Positions 53,722-61,230 of a stretch of 64,000 bases of DNA are shown here, piece by piece. Positions within the stretch are counted from its first letter, which is position 1, and the number at the start of each line of letters is the position of its first letter. A model generated the notes under the pieces. The model was not told the origin of the DNA. It searched no databases and was given only the letters and a program-made list of their open reading frames with translations. A program made the translations under genes and the position numbers. The stretch lies in the NCBI GenBank assembly GCA_028284905.1, contig JANQQU010000043.1, positions 310,001-374,000 of the forward strand, written 5' to 3'. The stretch is from Calditrichia bacterium (GTDB lineage Bacteria; Calditrichota; Calditrichia; RBG-13-44-9; J075).

Positions 53722-53837
53722 GGCTATATTCACTGGCGCTATACACTTATATTGGCTCTTTTTTTTTCCTGATCCCTTCAATCCTTGGCATTGTTCTTTA
53801 AAAAAATATTCTGTTTGATGTTTGTGAAATCACGAAC

Positions 53838-53879
53838 AAAGTGCTTGGCTTGATTATTATTAAGCATACCAACCACTTT
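53838..53879 (+). promoter_or_regulatory. Imperfect hairpin in the leader of the HisI-like gene
   Basis: AAAGTG/CACTTT and TTGG/CCAA pair around a C-C mismatch and an AT-rich loop (53838-53851 with 53862-53879), about 55 bases before the start. It has no T run and so is not an intrinsic terminator. It could be an operator or leader structure. Confidence 0.35.
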
Positions 53880-53933
53880 GCAGATCATTTACACAAGTTC
53901 TTATTCTACTAGGGGATAGTTAGAGGTATAATT

Positions 53934-54326
53934 ATGTCTTTATTGCGAAAGATTAAAAAAAACAATGGTCAACAACGGGCCAGTGGCTCTAAGGAGTTTG
54001 TTATTGACAGCGACCATCGGGTGATGTTGAACTCCAAGGGATTAATACCAGTTGTTATTCAGGATGCGAATAGTCAGGAGGTATTACACCTCGGCTATAT
54101 GGATCGCTGGGCGCTGGATACAACCCTGGAGAAAAAAAAGATCCATTTATTCCGCCGTTCCAGTGGACGGATAGAAAAATATGGAGAAAAGAAAGGGGTT
54201 GACTATAAGATCAAAAGCTTTAAATTAGACCGTTCAAAGCGATCTCTTTTGATGAAAGTTGTAGCAAAAGATGACGAAAGTGGCATGCGCTCTTCATATA
54301 TCGAAGAGGTAGACTTTACAAATTAG
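53934..54326 (+). CDS. HisI-fold protein lacking catalytic metal ligands
   Basis: A 130-residue homologue of phosphoribosyl-AMP cyclohydrolase. KGLIPVVIQDANSQEVLHLG (35-54) and RRSSGRIEKYGEKKG (74-88) align with the family's opening and 'SRSRxxLWxKGETSG' motifs. Yet the metal-binding 'D-C-D-x-D' stretch reads LDRSKRS (98-104), and there is not a single Cys, so the zinc ligands are absent. The usual reaction, opening the purine ring of PR-AMP in histidine synthesis, should not be possible. A nucleotide-binding or regulatory role is more plausible. It sits 24 bases before the biotin carboxylase gene. Homology is by motif pattern. Confidence 0.75.
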   Translation: MSLLRKIKKNNGQQRASGSKEFVIDSDHRVMLNSKGLIPVVIQDANSQEVLHLGYMDRWALDTTLEKKKIHLFRRSSGRIEKYGEKKGVDYKIKSFKLDRSKRSLLMKVVAKDDESGMRSSYIEEVDFTN

Positions 54327-54350
54327 CCTCATCAAAACACAACGGTTCTT

Positions 54351-55877
54351 ATGAAAAAAATCCATAAGATTCTAATTGCCAACCGCGGAGAAATTACTGT
54401 TCGCATTATTCGTACCTGCCGCGAAATGGGCATAAAAACCGTTGCGGTGTTTTCCGAAGTAGATAGAAATGCCCCCCATGTACTGCTGGCCGATGAAGCA
54501 TATTGCATTGGTGCAGCTGCCCCTGCCGAAAGTTATTTAAATATCAATAAAATTATTGAAGTTGCCCAAAAATCCGGTGCGGAGGCGATTCATCCGGGCT
54601 ATGGATTTTTAGCTGAGAATGCCGGATTTGCTACTGCTGTCAGTGAAGCCGGGCTGATTTTTATTGGCCCCAATCCAGATACGATTGCCTTAATGGGGAG
54701 TAAGACGGAATCCCGCAAAGCAATGATTGCAGCCAATGTGCCGGTAGTTCCGGGAACAAAGGATGCCCTGGCCAGCCCGGAAGATGCCCGGAAAGCGGTT
54801 GATGCCATCAATGGTTATCCTGTGTTAATTAAAGCAGCTGCCGGCGGTGGGGGAAAAGGGATGCGCATCGTAAAAAATGCCGGGGAGCTGGAAAGAGCTT
54901 TCCTTGCCGCGAAAAACGAAGCATTGAAATCCTTTGGGGATGATACCGTCTACATAGAAAAATATATTGAGGCGCCCAAGCACATTGAAATTCAAATCAT
55001 TGCCGATCAACACGGAAATGCCTGCCATTTGCTGGAAAGGGAATGCTCAATCCAGCGTCGCCATCAAAAAATTATTGAGGAATGCCCTTCCAGTGTTATT
55101 AGTCCGGAAACCCGGGAAAAGATGGGGGCGGTTGCAGTGCAGGCTGCGCATGCCTGTGGTTACGTAAATGCCGGAACAGTCGAGTTCCTTTACGATACAG
55201 ATGGCAGTTTTTATTTCCTCGAGATGAACACGCGTCTGCAGGTAGAACATCCGGTGACTGAGGAAGTGCTGGGGCTGGATCTTGTCCGGTTACAGATCAT
55301 GATTGCAAAAGGTCAGGCGTTGCCTTTTACTCAGGCAGAGATACAACCGGAAGGTGTTTCGATTGAATGTCGGATTAACGCTGAAGATGTTTTCAATAAT
55401 TTTGTGCCTTCAACCGGTAAAATAGCGCATATGCGCTTGCCGGCCGGCCCGGGTATTCGGGTAGATAGCGGGGTGCGTTCACACTCGGAAATTTCTCCGT
55501 TTTATGATTCCATGGTAGCGAAGCTGGTTGTCTGGGCGCCGAACCGGGAAACAGCCCTCGCCCGCATGAAGCGCGCACTCCTCGAATACGAAATCATAGG
55601 AATCGATACAACGATTCCATTTTGCCTCGCTGCACTGGATCATCCCGCCTTTCACGATGGCAGTTTTACTACGCAGTTCGTTGATTTATACTGGGCCAAA
55701 TTGCTGGATGAAATGCCGGATGAAACGACTTTGGCTGAAATTGCAGCGATTTCCATCGTGCTCCATGAAGAAGAACTTTCTGAAAAACTGCCGGATGATG
55801 GTTCCCAAAACGGAAAGCCGGCCGAAGTCCTATCTCCCTGGAAGCTGCAACAATATCGTGCATTGAGGTCCCGATGA
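54351..55877 (+). CDS. accC: Acetyl/propionyl-CoA carboxylase biotin carboxylase subunit
   Basis: A 508-residue biotin carboxylase: KILIANRGEITVRIIRTCRE at the N terminus, the ATP-grasp glycine loop KAAAGGGGKGMRIV, EKYIEAPKHIEIQI, ECSIQRRHQK and FLEMNTRLQVEHPVTE. It carboxylates biotin on BCCP with ATP and bicarbonate. It is about 60 residues longer than E. coli AccC because of a C-terminal extension. Its stop overlaps the BCCP start by four bases (ATGA). The separate BC/BCCP pair with a longer BC subunit is also typical of acyl-CoA and pyruvate carboxylases; no carboxyltransferase gene is in the window. Confidence 0.93.
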   Translation: MKKIHKILIANRGEITVRIIRTCREMGIKTVAVFSEVDRNAPHVLLADEAYCIGAAAPAESYLNINKIIEVAQKSGAEAIHPGYGFLAENAGFATAVSEAGLIFIGPNPDTIALMGSKTESRKAMIAANVPVVPGTKDALASPEDARKAVDAINGYPVLIKAAAGGGGKGMRIVKNAGELERAFLAAKNEALKSFGDDTVYIEKYIEAPKHIEIQIIADQHGNACHLLERECSIQRRHQKIIEECPSSVISPETREKMGAVAVQAAHACGYVNAGTVEFLYDTDGSFYFLEMNTRLQVEHPVTEEVLGLDLVRLQIMIAKGQALPFTQAEIQPEGVSIECRINAEDVFNNFVPSTGKIAHMRLPAGPGIRVDSGVRSHSEISPFYDSMVAKLVVWAPNRETALARMKRALLEYEIIGIDTTIPFCLAALDHPAFHDGSFTTQFVDLYWAKLLDEMPDETTLAEIAAISIVLHEEELSEKLPDDGSQNGKPAEVLSPWKLQQYRALRSR

Positions 55878-56377
55878 AATATTACATTAAAGATGACAGC
55901 GAATTTTCCGCGATCGATTACAGTGTATCCGAAGACGGTATCTTTCTGAAACGGGATGGCGAAGAATATCTTGTGGATGTCCGGAAAATATCTCCCGGCC
56001 GCTATACATTGTTGGTGAATAATCAGCCAATCCGGGTAAATGCGGAAATTAAACGAACGCTTGTCGACCTGGTGTTGAATCGGAAAAGTTATCGTCTGCA
56101 GGTGTTTAACGAGCGGCAAAAAATTGAAGATGAAATATATGGTGACGATGACCATCACGGTGGTAAAGGAAATATTGTTGCACCTATGCCCGGGATGGTT
56201 TTAAGAGTCGAAGTTGAAGTTGGCCAGGTTGTAGAATTAGGACAGCCATTACTGGTGTTAGAGGCGATGAAGATGGAGAATGAAATTCGCTCCAATATTG
56301 CCGGCACCATTCAGGAAATAGCGGTTGTCGCCCAACAGGCCGTTGAGAAGGATGATTTGTTGATCCACATTGAATAA
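55874..56377 (+). CDS. Biotin carboxyl carrier protein subunit
   Basis: A 167-residue protein. The C-terminal biotinyl domain has VLEAMKMENEIRSN, the Lys being biotinylated, with MPGMVLRVEVEVGQVVELGQ before it. The N-terminal ~90 residues (a beta-rich segment beginning KYYIKDDSEFSAIDYS) match the BT-like linker domain of acyl-CoA carboxylase small subunits, rather than the AccB 'thumb' type. It carries carboxybiotin between BC and a carboxyltransferase. It is translationally coupled to accC. Confidence 0.92.
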   Translation: MKYYIKDDSEFSAIDYSVSEDGIFLKRDGEEYLVDVRKISPGRYTLLVNNQPIRVNAEIKRTLVDLVLNRKSYRLQVFNERQKIEDEIYGDDDHHGGKGNIVAPMPGMVLRVEVEVGQVVELGQPLLVLEAMKMENEIRSNIAGTIQEIAVVAQQAVEKDDLLIHIE

Positions 56378-56585
56378 CAGGATTCCTCATTTGTTAGTAT
56401 TATCACTTCCTGCCTTTTCATTTATCCTACCTTATTAAGCAATCCTGATACAGCACTATCGGTAGCTCTGTAGTATTTTTCCCGTTCTCTGAGATTTTTC
56501 TGATTAATAATCCCTCTACAGTTTTAAAAGGGACGCATGCTACGCGTTTGCAGATGTGTAAATTATTTGTAGGACCTGGTAGTCA

Positions 56586-57737
56586 ATGAAAATTGCAGAC
56601 TTTAAAATAAACTATATCTTTTTAGGATTCTTTTGCCTTTTGATGGCTTGTGCCGGCACCCGTCAGTATACACCGGAGCAGTCGGAGGAAGTATTGAAAG
56701 CTTTGCACAAGGCAAAAGCGGAAGTACGTGAAAACCCGGAAAATTTTCATGCCATTCGGGAATTAGGCATTTTATATCATAAATCCCGCCAGTTTGGTAA
56801 AGCCGTAAATGTCCTCGAAAAAGCCCATCGATTGGAAATCAAAGATGCTCGCACAGCCTGTTACCTGGGACTGAGTTATGAGTTTCAAAATGAGTTTTTT
56901 CTCGCCCAGCGAGTTTACAGCAGTTTTGCAGACGATACTTCAGCCTCTCCTTATGTGAACTGGATTAAAGGCCGCCGCACGTTACTTTCCCGCCGGCAAA
57001 TCCGAAACGATATTGTTCTGCTCCTGAAGCAGGATACCGGTACAGCCGCTCAAATAGATCCGGAACTAACCAAAATAGTCGTCTTACCAGTCAATTATCA
57101 TGGCAACGAAACGCGCTATGCGATGTTACGGCGGGGATTGACCGAACAGTTGATTATAGACTTGAGTCGCATCCAGTCGGCAAGGGTGGTCGATCGCTAT
57201 GAAATTGTAACGCTCGTTAATGAAATTGATCGGCGAGAGAGTATTAATAAAGCACAAAATACTTCTTCCGGAATCGGTAAGTTGCTGAATGCAGACGTTG
57301 TTGTCCGTGGTGATTTTAATGTCGTTGATGATCAGCTGTTTGTTTGGGAAGCAGCAATCTGGACACCCGCTGAAAATGCTTTACCGGAAACGATAACGCT
57401 TGCAGATACTATCAGCAATATCCTCAGTTTGCAAAAGCAGATAGTTTATAATGTTGCGAATAAGTATGACCTGAAAATAGGCACTGCCGCCCGAAAATTA
57501 ATTGAGAAAATGCCCACAGAAAACCCGCAGGCGTTTCTTGCTTATTGCGCCGGACTGGGTAAAGAAGACGACGAAGACTATGAAGAGGCGTTGGTTTACT
57601 ACCAAAAAGCGATTGAACTGGATCCGAACTTCGATTTGTGCCTGGAAAAAATTCGCAATAACACTTTCTTGTCATTGGCAGTGAAAGACCCAGATAAAAT
57701 TGGCTCATTCGATAAGATCGCTGATCAAAGTTTGTAG
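56586..57737 (+). CDS. TPR lipoprotein with FlgO/CsgG-like domain
   Basis: A 383-residue lipoprotein (lipobox LMACAG near residue 21). TPR-like repeats occupy residues 35-130 (AIRELGILYHKSRQFGKAVNVLEKA), then comes a FlgO/CsgG-like alpha/beta domain (KIVVLPVNYHG, RGLTEQLIIDLSRIQSARVVDRYEI, GKLLNADVVVRGDFN), and a final TPR (DYEEALVYYQKAIELDPN). The same two modules occur in reverse order in the 18964 protein. It is probably anchored in the periplasm or outer membrane and may recognise or assemble an envelope machine. It is not obviously linked to its neighbours. Confidence 0.82.
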   Translation: MKIADFKINYIFLGFFCLLMACAGTRQYTPEQSEEVLKALHKAKAEVRENPENFHAIRELGILYHKSRQFGKAVNVLEKAHRLEIKDARTACYLGLSYEFQNEFFLAQRVYSSFADDTSASPYVNWIKGRRTLLSRRQIRNDIVLLLKQDTGTAAQIDPELTKIVVLPVNYHGNETRYAMLRRGLTEQLIIDLSRIQSARVVDRYEIVTLVNEIDRRESINKAQNTSSGIGKLLNADVVVRGDFNVVDDQLFVWEAAIWTPAENALPETITLADTISNILSLQKQIVYNVANKYDLKIGTAARKLIEKMPTENPQAFLAYCAGLGKEDDEDYEEALVYYQKAIELDPNFDLCLEKIRNNTFLSLAVKDPDKIGSFDKIADQSL

Positions 57738-57841
57738 TCAGTGTCTTCATCTTTCTTTCACCAAAATTTTTTATTGTTAGAGAAAGTCTTTCGTGTGTGG
57801 GTATAATTCGATAAATGCATATTACATAGTTTACAGAGATT

Positions 57842-58825
57842 ATGCCTGCAAAAAAAGATTCTTCCGCCTCTCCGGCCATGTCGGTAATTCTTACCACCCC
57901 GGATAATTATCAAACTATCAAAAAGACCCTGTCGCATCTAAAGAAACAATCCGTCCGGGAAACACTCGAAATAGTAATAGTTGCTCCATCCAGAGCAGCC
58001 TTAGGTTTGGATACAGATAGTCTGTCTGTATTCTATGGATATCAAATTGTAGAATATGGGACTATCGCTTCCATTGGTCGAGCAAATGCTGCTGGTATCC
58101 GGGCGGCATCAGCAGAAGTTGTAGTGCTGGCAGAAGATCATTGCTTCCCAGAAAATGATTGGGCTGAAAGGCTAATCACTGCTCATCAGGGAGACTGGGT
58201 TGCAGTAGGTCCTGCAGTTAAGAATGCAAATCCCCGATCGGTTGTTAGCTGGGCAGATCTTTTTATTGGCTATGGTCCCTGGCTGCTGCCGATGGAATCC
58301 CGGGAAATGGACTTCCTTCCCGGCCATAACAGCAGCTACAAAAGGGAAACCCTCCTCGCGTATGGAAATGAGCTGGAACCGATGATGGAATCGGAGACAG
58401 TGCTTCATTGGGATCTTCGTGGAAAAGGGGAGAAGTTGTTTCTGGACGCATCAGCGATAGTGTCACATACCAACTTTTCACTGTGGTCATCCTGGTTGTC
58501 CGTGCAATTTTATAATGGTCGCGTTTTTGCCGGTGCCCGGGTGCGGGAAATGTCCTTCCTGAAAAAGATGGTGTTTACTTTTGGCTCCCCGTTGATACCC
58601 TTAGTGCGACTAGCAAGAATCGCCGCGCCAATCCGCTCTGCATCGCTGATCTTCCGTTTTTTACAAAGCTTGCCTACCATCTTCCTGGGGTTATCACTGG
58701 ACGCGCTGGGGCAAATGATCGGATATGCGTTTGGCAGCGGAAATTCCGTTGAAAAAACCGCAAAATATGAATTCCATCGAATAATGCATATAACACTGGA
58801 AGACCGAAAAGAAGTTTTCGGTTAA
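57842..58825 (+). CDS. Family 2-type glycosyltransferase
   Basis: A 327-residue protein with a GT-A fold. It has the N-terminal strand MSVILTTPDNYQTIKKTL, acceptor-side loop GRANAAGIRAASAEVVVLAE followed by DHCFPENDW (in the position of the DxD motif), and DFLPGHNSSYKRETL and MMESETVLHWDLRGKG in the acceptor domain. A C-terminal hydrophobic stretch (about residues 265-290) suggests membrane association. It transfers a sugar from an NDP donor, likely to a surface glycan or glycolipid. A Gfo/Idh/MocA dehydrogenase that may act on sugar follows by 28 bases. Confidence 0.85.
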   Translation: MPAKKDSSASPAMSVILTTPDNYQTIKKTLSHLKKQSVRETLEIVIVAPSRAALGLDTDSLSVFYGYQIVEYGTIASIGRANAAGIRAASAEVVVLAEDHCFPENDWAERLITAHQGDWVAVGPAVKNANPRSVVSWADLFIGYGPWLLPMESREMDFLPGHNSSYKRETLLAYGNELEPMMESETVLHWDLRGKGEKLFLDASAIVSHTNFSLWSSWLSVQFYNGRVFAGARVREMSFLKKMVFTFGSPLIPLVRLARIAAPIRSASLIFRFLQSLPTIFLGLSLDALGQMIGYAFGSGNSVEKTAKYEFHRIMHITLEDRKEVFG

Positions 58826-58853
58826 AACAGATTTTATTAGAAAGAGTATCTGA

Positions 58854-59915
58854 ATGAAATTTAAAGTTGCCTTTATTGGATGTGGTAGAGCTACTGAAAA
58901 TCTTCACCTGCCCGCTTTGCAAAAAATAGATAATGTTGAAGTTGTCGCACTTGCAGATACTAACAGCAAACAAATGAATGCCGTTGCTGGCAAATTTAAT
59001 ATTAAAAATTGTTACGAAGATTATCGGGCGATATTGACAGACCCTTCTGTCGATATTGTGGCAGTATGTGTTCCGGTGCGGCATCACTTTTCCATCGCTA
59101 TGGCGGTCATTGAATCTGGCAAACATTTATTGGTTGAAAAACCCCTGACCCTGACCCTGGATGAAGCGGATACACTTGTTCGGGCTGCAGAATCTACCGA
59201 CAAGAAAATTATGGTGGGATTCAATTTGCGCCATCATCGTCTGATTCAGGAAGCGAAAAAGATGTTAGACAATGGCGATCTGGGTGAAATTGAAAGTATT
59301 CGCAGTCAATGGACCAGTGCGATTCGTTACAAACAGCAATTGCCGGACTGGCGGAATAGCCGGGAGCAGGGAGGGGGTGCCTTGTTTGAAATCGGTGTTC
59401 ATCACTTCGACCTTTGGCGGTATCTGCTGAAAAGTGATATTGCGGAAATCTCTGCGCATAGCAAGTCGCAAAACTATCCTGATGAGACGGTTACAGTCAC
59501 TGCAAAGATGGAAAATGGGGTAGTAGCCTCAGCGATGTTCTCGGAAATAGCCAGCGATCATAATGAGTTGGAAATATGCGGTAGTAAGGGGCGCTTACGA
59601 ATTTCATTGTTTCAATTCGATGGTCTGGAATTCTTTCCGATTATGGATGCACCAGGAGGCATCGACAAAAAGGTCAAAGAATTAATCAACTTTGCAAAAC
59701 AATTACCAACTGGCATTGCTATCGCCCGGCAAGGTGGTGACTTCCTCAATACTTATTATCATGAATGGCAATACTTTCTGCAATGTATCGAGAATAATGA
59801 AGCCGTTGAGAGTTCTTTAACAGCTGGACGTCAGGCACTGGAAGCAGTGCTGTCGGCAATCGCATCTGCTGACTCCCCTAAAGCTGTAAATTCTACCGAG
59901 GTAACATCTGTATAG
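58854..59915 (+). CDS. Gfo/Idh/MocA family oxidoreductase
   Basis: A 353-residue NAD(P)-dependent dehydrogenase. The Rossmann domain opens with VAFIGCGRATENLHLPAL, and the family's EKP is in LLVEKPLTLTLDEA. The C-terminal domain has GGGALFEIGVHHFDLWRYL, the substrate-binding His/Asp region. It oxidises or reduces sugars or nucleotide sugars. The upstream glycosyltransferase suggests a role in making an unusual sugar. The gene ends 26 bases before a convergent gene. Confidence 0.92.
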   Translation: MKFKVAFIGCGRATENLHLPALQKIDNVEVVALADTNSKQMNAVAGKFNIKNCYEDYRAILTDPSVDIVAVCVPVRHHFSIAMAVIESGKHLLVEKPLTLTLDEADTLVRAAESTDKKIMVGFNLRHHRLIQEAKKMLDNGDLGEIESIRSQWTSAIRYKQQLPDWRNSREQGGGALFEIGVHHFDLWRYLLKSDIAEISAHSKSQNYPDETVTVTAKMENGVVASAMFSEIASDHNELEICGSKGRLRISLFQFDGLEFFPIMDAPGGIDKKVKELINFAKQLPTGIAIARQGGDFLNTYYHEWQYFLQCIENNEAVESSLTAGRQALEAVLSAIASADSPKAVNSTEVTSV

Positions 59916-59941
59916 CTTCTCAGTTGTTGCCGCTTAATATC

Positions 59942-60997
59942 TTAATGGACGAGTAACATTTTAATCGTTTCATGACTGTGGCTGTTTGAAAGGGTCGCAA
60001 AATAAACGCCTGCAGCTGCTATCTCCCCGCTATTATCCCGACCATCCCAACGGTATTCATGCTGTCCCGCCGGCAGTGCATGCCAATACTTCGAATGGAT
60101 GAGCTGCCCCAGAGAGTTGACAATCTTTAGTTGAACAGCAGAATTAAAGCGTCCTTCAAACAATGTAAATCGAAGCGTCGTCTCCGGATTAAAAGGATTC
60201 GGATAATTCTGAGATAATTTAAAGCTTTTAGCGAGTGGCAGGTTTTCCGGATTTTCCCGAATCGCTACTAAAGGTCCTTCCCACTGCTGTGAAATACGAA
60301 TGCCATCGACCCAAACGGTTACATCGGGGGTTGCCGTATTTTGCCTGAGGGCAATCCTGCTCAGGTCTACCGGATCAACACCCCTAATTAGTGCGGTAAC
60401 AGTCGGCTCCGGAGGTTCTGTCGCACTTAGTGTACTGTCGAAAACAAAGAGGCTGACGCAGTCATTTTCTGTGCTGTCTATAAAAACATATTTAACAACT
60501 AAAAGATATGTTTTGTTGAATTGGTAATTGTTGTCGGTCGAAACACCGCCAGCACCTTGCTTGTTTATCGAAAACTCCACATCAGTAGAGTCGTCGGTTT
60601 TGATCGATACGCGGGCAAAGAATTCGTCTAAAGTCGACTCGGCGAGGTGCAGGAAAAACCGTGGTGAGCCTGTCGGGGCAGATTGAACATTAACCATAAA
60701 GGAAACATACAGGCTGTCTGTATTTACTGCCGGAAAAGTGCGATTCGCATCATCCCCACCTCCATTGAGGAAAACCGCATTGCCTATCGCAGAAGATTTG
60801 TAACCCGGAAAGGTTAGGCCGGGTGCATAAGCACGAATGGGATTTCCCCCGCTGCCGCTATGTAAATCCCAGCCATTTTCTGTGATAATGCTACTATCGG
60901 GGTAATCAAAATTCTCCTCAAAAAGCAATTGTGCCCGGCTCGGTGCGGCAAAGAATAAACTGGAAACGATTATACAAGTAAATACTGTCCTCAACAT
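59942..60997 (-). CDS. Secreted protein with C-terminal sorting domain
   Basis: A 351-residue protein. A signal peptide ends at SRAQ; residues 20-230 form a beta-sandwich-like domain (LLFEENFDYPDSSIITENGW, typical of laminin-G/concanavalin-like modules of FCB secreted proteins). The end is a type A-like sorting domain (LSQNYPNPFNPETTLRF and AGVYFATL). The substrate or role is unknown; the domain may bind glycans. It probably reaches the cell surface through a type IX-like route. Confidence 0.85.
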   Translation of the reverse strand: MLRTVFTCIIVSSLFFAAPSRAQLLFEENFDYPDSSIITENGWDLHSGSGGNPIRAYAPGLTFPGYKSSAIGNAVFLNGGGDDANRTFPAVNTDSLYVSFMVNVQSAPTGSPRFFLHLAESTLDEFFARVSIKTDDSTDVEFSINKQGAGGVSTDNNYQFNKTYLLVVKYVFIDSTENDCVSLFVFDSTLSATEPPEPTVTALIRGVDPVDLSRIALRQNTATPDVTVWVDGIRISQQWEGPLVAIRENPENLPLAKSFKLSQNYPNPFNPETTLRFTLFEGRFNSAVQLKIVNSLGQLIHSKYWHALPAGQHEYRWDGRDNSGEIAAAGVYFATLSNSHSHETIKMLLVH

Positions 60998-61159
60998 TTA
61001 CAGCTCCCTGAATAAGTAAACAGTCATTCAGTTTGAACACTTCCGGTGTACGAACTGAAACTGATATGTGTTTTTCAAAATAAGTTTCATGTATAAAAAT
61101 GCATTTATTTGAAATTAATTCTTGGCGGATGGAAATTCAAGGAATTGTTCAATAAGCAA

Positions 61160-61192
61160 AAAAATACCGGCAATGTTTTCACATTGCCGGTA
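61160..61192 (-). terminator. Intrinsic terminator of the VIT-VWA gene
   Basis: A perfect 12-bp stem (61165-61176 with 61181-61192, loop TTTC) is followed on the minus strand by seven-base T run derived from AAAAAAA. It lies 39 bases after the stop of the minus-strand gene. Confidence 0.85.
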
Positions 61193-61230
61193 ATAAGAGG
61201 AGGAGGCGTCGTTATTTAGTTTAGCGTTAT

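Noticed and set aside
53934-54326. Functional phosphoribosyl-AMP cyclohydrolase (hisI)
   Set aside because: No Cys at all and the acidic metal cluster is replaced, so the known reaction is unlikely.
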